A program made the translations under genes and the position numbers. Positions 59,092 through 64,000 of a stretch of 64,000 nt of DNA are shown here, one piece after another. Numbering within the stretch: position 1 is the first letter of the stretch; every line of letters begins with the position of its first letter. Under the pieces are notes generated by a model that was not told where the DNA came from, made no database searches, and worked only from the letters and a program-made list of their open reading frames with translations. This DNA comes from Pholiota molesta (taxonomy: Eukaryota; Basidiomycota; Agaricomycetes; Agaricales; Strophariaceae), in assembly GCA_014925825.1 (NCBI GenBank), contig JACGCK010000011.1, positions 558,001 to 622,000 of the forward strand, written 5' to 3'.

Positions 59092-60201
59092 ATGGACGAG
59101 GAGGAGGATGCAAAGCAGACGCAGTATTCCGTGAACTCGTTCTCCTCATCGGAGGAGACAGCGGTCGAGGCGCCGCCCGTTTACAACACGTACAACCACG
59201 GCATCGACGAGCACCAGCGGCAGATCGAGCACCACCGACAGATAGAGCACAAGCGCAGCGACTCGCCGCCGCCGTCGCCCATCTACAACCCGCCGCGCCA
59301 TCCGACGTCCATCTTCTCCTTCCCCACCCCGACCGCATACTCCGCGCCGCCGAACCCCACGGCGAGCCTGCAGCCGTTCGCGCACGGCTCGGCGTCCGAG
59401 CTCTTCCGCTGCGTCGTGAAGAAGCCGGACGTGGTGCAGCTCGAGATCAACGGCGAGATGCAGTCCAACGCGCCGGACGTGACGATCCAGTTCCTCGCGG
59501 AGCTGCGCGTGTACACCACGCTCGCGCGGCACCGCAACATCTGCGCGTTCCTCGGGTGCCTCGAGAACGTGGGCATGGTGCTCGCGTACATCGACGGCCG
59601 CACGCTGTACGACGTGATCGTCGCGCGCCCGCCGCTCGCGCCGCCGCAGAAGGTCGACTACCACAACCAGCTGCTTGACGGGCTCGCGCACCTGCACTCG
59701 TACCGCCTGAGCCACGGGGACCTGTCGCTGCTCAACGTGCAGGTCACGCAGCGCACGAACACGGTGAAGCTGCTCGACTTTGGGCGCTCGGTGTCAGCGG
59801 ACTCAGTGTTCAAGTCGCCGGACGACGAGCCGGTGGACCCCTTCCCGTACATTGCGCGGAAGCATTCGAATGCGGTCCCGAAGCAGCTGCCTGTGGTCAA
59901 GGTCGAGCAGATCCACCCCGGGACGAGACCGTTTTCCGCGCCTGAGATCCTGCGAGGGGAGTGCGAGGATCCCCTCTTGGCGGACGCGTACAGCTTTGGG
60001 ATGATCTTGGTCTGCCTCGACCGCTGTGAATCCGTGGATGTCAAGCCATGGGACCAGCGCAAGGATAAACTGCCTGCAGACTTGTTTGACGGGTGCGAGC
60101 TTTTCCAAGAGCGGGCGAAGGAATATCTGCGCCGGTGGGATCAGGGCCGACGACGGCTCAGCAAGGCAGATATGATAGGGGATACGGACATGGACACATA
60201 A
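59092..60201 (+). CDS. Protein kinase-like protein
   Basis: Single open frame of about 370 residues. The first 110 are low complexity with a His/Gln/Glu-rich repeat (DEHQRQIEHHRQIEHKRS). The kinase-like domain follows: FLAELRVYTTLARHRNICAF (helix C and following), VGMVLAYIDGRTLYDVI (hinge), QLLDGLAHLHSYRLSHGDLS then LLN (catalytic loop, HGD in place of HRD but with Asp and Asn), LLDFGRS (DFG) and RPFSAPEILRGE (APE). The usual VAIK lysine is not clear; the equivalent strand reads VVQLEI after KKP. The gene is very GC-rich at third positions (59200-59780), unlike its neighbours. Related kinases are expanded in agarics. It may be active or a pseudokinase. Confidence 0.75.
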   Translation: MDEEEDAKQTQYSVNSFSSSEETAVEAPPVYNTYNHGIDEHQRQIEHHRQIEHKRSDSPPPSPIYNPPRHPTSIFSFPTPTAYSAPPNPTASLQPFAHGSASELFRCVVKKPDVVQLEINGEMQSNAPDVTIQFLAELRVYTTLARHRNICAFLGCLENVGMVLAYIDGRTLYDVIVARPPLAPPQKVDYHNQLLDGLAHLHSYRLSHGDLSLLNVQVTQRTNTVKLLDFGRSVSADSVFKSPDDEPVDPFPYIARKHSNAVPKQLPVVKVEQIHPGTRPFSAPEILRGECEDPLLADAYSFGMILVCLDRCESVDVKPWDQRKDKLPADLFDGCELFQERAKEYLRRWDQGRRRLSKADMIGDTDMDT

Positions 60202-61308
60202 GAACCAGGCGGCTCATGGACTTTCCCTTATTCTATTATGCGCGGTTTGAAGGACGAACAGCGTCAAGTGGTCTCGCTGAGCTGATGGGGACGATAGGAT
60301 GATCCTCGGGCGACACCTTCCTGCATACGCCTTTACTCTGGATTCAAGATAACGAACGCCCTCTCGATACCGACCCTGCGATGTCTCCGGATAGCATTCA
60401 TGAGGCATGGATGCATCGGCAGACTCGCCATGAAATTGCACGATCGACTATTTATTCACAACCCCGCTCATTAGGTTACTCAAACTACGTAACCGCCTCT
60501 GAATAGTATGCAAGACATACGTAACGACCAACGCCTTGGATCGACCATGACATGGACACAGGCGACACGATAACGCGAAAATTAATGTGCATACCCTGGC
60601 GAAATGGACTGCTGGCGCCTGCAATACCGTAAAATACACCTATTAGCGATGGACTAATGTAATGCGCATCAAGTGGGTCCTGAATACGCTTCTCTTTCTT
60701 TCTCTGTTGTTTTACCTGTAGTATTACCCATACAACCGTATTTACTAATTAGCGTCAACCTTGACCAAGAGACTGCTTTAAAATGTACTTTTTGTTGTTG
60801 TTGGATCTCTTCGACTGGAATGTTCGGGTGTTTGAATTGTCGTGGTAAGCTTGAACTATTAAAATGTACTTTTTGACATATGTAACCGCGTTGCCAGGCG
60901 TATTGTCTCGGCGTTGTTGGTCTTTGTGGGCGTCAAAAGTGTTTGCTTCCGTTATTCGATCGATCGAGATCGGGTAAACAACGACTGCAATTCGTCATTA
61001 TTTTTGTCGATCACGGCAAGGAAGTATTTCATTTGACCTGCAACCACCACCAGCGATGAAGCTAGGAGCGACGTCAACCACATTATCGCGCTGCGGCGCA
61101 ACCGCGATGGGCATGTAGTACGCAAGGTCTGCTCTTCGTATCATGCGTATTTTTTTAACGGAATCGACCAAAAACAAGAGCCGGGTCTTTGAATGGCGTT
61201 TCCTCCCGTTCGTTCCATCTCTTGTAGACCAGTGTAGACCACCACAGGGTAGGAATCTAGCTAGATTGCAGTTCAGCCGCCATCACCGGCCGGAATCCCG
61301 GCCTCAAC
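60202..61308. other. Intergenic region, no gene seen
   Basis: About 1.1 kb. The 16-mer TAAAATGTACTTTTTG occurs twice (about 60779 and 60860). No open frame or RNA gene recognised. Confidence 0.45.
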
Positions 61309-64000
61309 ATGCGGTCCGCTCAGCCACCCGGCCCCACTGAGCCCTTCCGTTGGCCATTCAAATATCCACGACTTGTGATGAGCAACTTGCTCGCAGAAAC
61401 GATTATCGCCACGGACATGGACAGAACGGCTCGTATTTGTACACCAACCAGCTTTTGTTTGTATGCGAAAATAAGGTTTGGCCTCGGTGCACGGAATGTG
61501 GCACCTGAACGTCTCTTTTTGGAACACCATCACCTGCAGGATGAGCGTCGTGTCCTCGGCCCTCTCCAGAGTCTCTACTCGCTCATCACCCTGGAAGATA
61601 CACCCCGTCTCGCATCCTTCATGGACAGCATCTTCGCCATCGGCTTCGGCCTTGGCCTGCGCTTCGTCGTCGACGCAGTGAGCCAACACGACTTCAAGCT
61701 CACCGGCACCCTCGTCGGCCTCTGGGAGGGCATCATCCTGCTGCACTTCCTAAGAAGATGCCCAAGTCCACCGACCCATACGTCGCGTACGCCGTGCGCC
61801 TCTTCGTCGACTTCCTCTGCACGGAGAGCGTCGCCCGCCTCGTGCTCGTGCTCATCTGGACGGCTTGGGCATGGTCCTCGCCGACGTCACGCCCGCGCTC
61901 TGGGACGACGTCGGCCTCAACCGCATCTGGCGCCGCTTCCGCCGCGACCTCTATACCCTCTCCCGCATGATACCCACCGTCGCCTTCTTCCCCCCGCCGC
62001 GCACCGTGCGCTTTTCGCCATCGCGCGAACACTCTATCATTATCGAGGAGCCCAGCGTCCTCGACTCCCAGCCGCCATCCATCATTACGACCGAGCAGAC
62101 GGCGCTACCCCAACACTGTTCCCGCCACCACCATCTCTACCGCCCCGTCACGCGCGCGGTCCTTAGGCGTCGCGTCCCGGGCTACTTCCCAGCCGACTAC
62201 ACTGACACCGAAAGCGACCTGGGCTCCATCCGCGCGGGCCCTCGATGGGGCGCACCAGTCGCCGGCTGTCCGTGTACCCTCAGGTGCCCGATTACGACTC
62301 CGTCACCGATCTCTCATCCGCAACGACCTCGACGACGCCAACCTCTCCTCGGCGCGTCCTCCGCGTCCACCGAACGCGCCGGCCCATCCTCGATCACCTT
62401 CGACACCGCGGTCATCCCGGATATGGAAGAGAGGAGGAAGAGGAGCAGCAGCAGCTGCTGGTGGACACGGCGGCGGTTCCAGTGAAGGACGCGGAGAGCA
62501 CACGCCGCGGCAGGCGCCGTCGATGTACCTCCCGCCCACCCCGTCCGACTCCGCCGTGCGGTGGCGCCCGCGACTCGAGCCCGACGAGCCGCTCCCCGTG
62601 CGCCCGTTCTCCTCGCTCCCGCAGATCCCGGACTTCCTCGAGGAGCCGACGACGGAGGAGCTGGAGAAGATCCAGCCGCCGCCGCCGCGGAGAGGCCGCC
62701 ACGCCCCCCGCGAAGGACGACCTGCCGAGCCGCTTCGTCATCCCGCCCGTCCCAGCAACCCGCCGCCCGAGCCGCGCCGCGCGCCGCCGTCCCCCGAGGC
62801 GGACTGGGAGCTCCTCGCCGCGTTCGCGGCCCCCGGAGGCGTCGACGTCCAACCGCCAGTCGCTGCCGCCCGCGTACCGGGAGAGCGAGGAGTTCGACGA
62901 TATCTACGGCGACGAGGAGTACGTCAGCCGCCATCCGGCCGGCGACGGCGACGGCAGCGGGGCGCTGGGGTGCAGGATAAAGGGAAGGGTGTGGATTTAG
63001 GCGCCCAGACGCGCCTTATCGATGACGGCATCGCGTCCCCCTCGGCGCCCCGTTCAACCTCACGTTTGCCGGGAACGCTGCTGCGAATCCTGGACCCTGG
63101 TGCCGCTTCTGGCGCTGCACCCAATATCTTTGACGTGCGAGGCAGGAAGGCGAGGAGAAGCAGAAGAAGCTGGCAGAGGCGGACGAGGCCGCGGCCGTTG
63201 CGGAAGCAGCCAGACTGGAGGAGGAGGAGAGATAGCTGCTGAAACTGCCGCGCAAAGCAGAAGGAGGAGGAGAGAATTGCCGCCGAAACTGCTGCTGCTG
63301 TTGCCGCCGCCGCCGCCGCTGCAAAGGAGGCGGAAGAGGCAGCAGAGAGGAAGCGGAAGGAGGACGAGGAGGCGCAGAAAAGGAGCGGCTAGGAGGAGCT
63401 CAGGAAGAAGGAGGAGGAAGAGAAGGCGGAGAGGAAGAGGAAGGAGGAGGCGGACGAGCTTGCTCGTCAGCAGCGACGCCTGGAGAAGGAAGCGGCCGAA
63501 AAGAAGAGGCAGAGGAAGAGGAGACAGAGAGGAAGGCGGAGGAGAAACGGAAAGAGGAGGAAGAGAAACGGAGGAAGGCCGATGAGGAGGAGGCCACGAG
63601 GAAAGCAGAGGAGAAACGGAAAAAGGAGGAAGAGAGAGCACAGAAAAAGTTGGAAAAACGAGGAAGAAGGCCGAGGAAGCTGAAGCAGCCAGAATCGCAA
63701 AGGAGACAGAGGCAGAGCACACGAAGGACGCAGAGAAGCCGCGGTGCGGAGAGAGAAAGCGAGGTTGGAAAAAGAGGAGCAAGAGAAACAAGAACGGGAA
63801 ACTGCTGAAGCTGCTGCACGAGAGGCGGAGGAGAAACGAAAGCACGAGGAAGAACTTGCGAAAGCAAAGGCGAACGAAGAGGCGGTGGAGGCAGCGCCGC
63901 AGCGGCGGTGGCGATTGCGTTGGAGAAGGAGCTACAAGAGAAAGACGAGCAGAAGACGAAGGAAGAGGCCGACAAACTCAAGGAGGCTCAGACTGAAGCG
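61309..64000 (+). CDS. Large protein with N-terminal membrane segments and long Glu/Lys/Ala coiled coil; partial, many apparent frameshifts
   Basis: Runs off the right edge. Best reading: ATG 61309; hydrophobic helices SIFAIGFGLGLRFVVDAVS and LVGLWEGIILLHFL; VAYAVRLFVDFLCTESVARL; LVLVLIW then GMVLADVTPALWDDVGLNR. Next comes a Pro/Ser-rich part (YLPPTPSDSAVRWRPRLEPD, LPQIPDFLEEPTTEELEKIQ) and, from about 63140, a charged coiled coil (EEADELARQQRRLEKEAAEK, TRKAEEKRKKEEERAQKK). The reading frame must change by one base near 61755, 61870, and several times after 62400, each time restoring the same composition. GC content is very high between 62400 and 63100. I do not recognise a named family; start and exon structure are tentative. 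Confidence 0.6.

Noticed and set aside
1..64000. CRISPR arrays, prophage, bacterial operons or rRNA genes
   Set aside because: None seen; intron-rich eukaryotic genes throughout, and no regularly spaced repeats.

Overview
The window looks like chromosomal DNA of a mushroom-forming basidiomycete (Agaricomycetes). Genes sit close together on both strands and are broken by many 50-70 bp GT-AG introns. The gene set fits: an AA5_1 glyoxal oxidase, a GH27 alpha-galactosidase with a fungal CBM1, a DUF6533-type membrane protein, a 7TM receptor-like protein of agaric type, two WOPR transcription factors, PalC, and ordinary eukaryotic housekeeping genes. All calls come from reading the sequence; no database was searched.

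Layout. 0-5 kb: glycolipid transfer protein (HET-C2 type, -), free methionine-R-sulfoxide reductase (+) and cysteinyl-tRNA synthetase (-). 5-13 kb: a long gene-poor stretch, then two tandem Gti1/Pac2 (WOPR) regulators (+). 14-24 kb: TFIIA large subunit (-), tRNA-Val(AAC) (+), a small coiled-coil protein (+), PalC (-), a second identical tRNA-Val(AAC) (-), a 1.1-kb foldback element with 247-bp arms, PIG-U (+) and a membrane-anchored cysteine synthase-like enzyme (-). 24-36 kb: CoA-binding protein (+), single-TM protein (-), bleomycin hydrolase (-), and two tandem paraoxonase-like genes (+) with two non-autonomous DNA elements between them. 35-50 kb: ribosomal protein uS2 (-), DUF6533 protein (-), CTR9 (+), ADA2 (-), CBM1-GH27 (-). 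50-64 kb: F-box-like protein (+), 7TM protein (-), glyoxal oxidase (+), kinase-like protein (+), and a large membrane/coiled-coil protein (+) running off the right edge.

Themes. Several genes serve RNA polymerase II transcription (TFIIA, CTR9 of PAF1C, ADA2 of SAGA, WOPR factors). The secreted enzymes (glyoxal oxidase, CBM1-GH27) suggest plant-biomass breakdown. No gene cluster with one obvious shared pathway is visible.

The most important caution is sequence quality. About twenty single-base deletions, many in short homopolymers, break otherwise well-conserved reading frames (fRMsr, CysRS, both WOPR genes, PalC, ADA2, glyoxal oxidase, the terminal coiled-coil gene), while CTR9, uS2, PIG-U, TFIIA and others are clean. 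I read these as probable consensus errors, not pseudogenes. The most interesting biological feature is the foldback element at 18645-19747, wedged between tRNA-Val/palC and PIG-U, whose two arms start identical convergent ORFs that diverge abruptly at the arm boundary.
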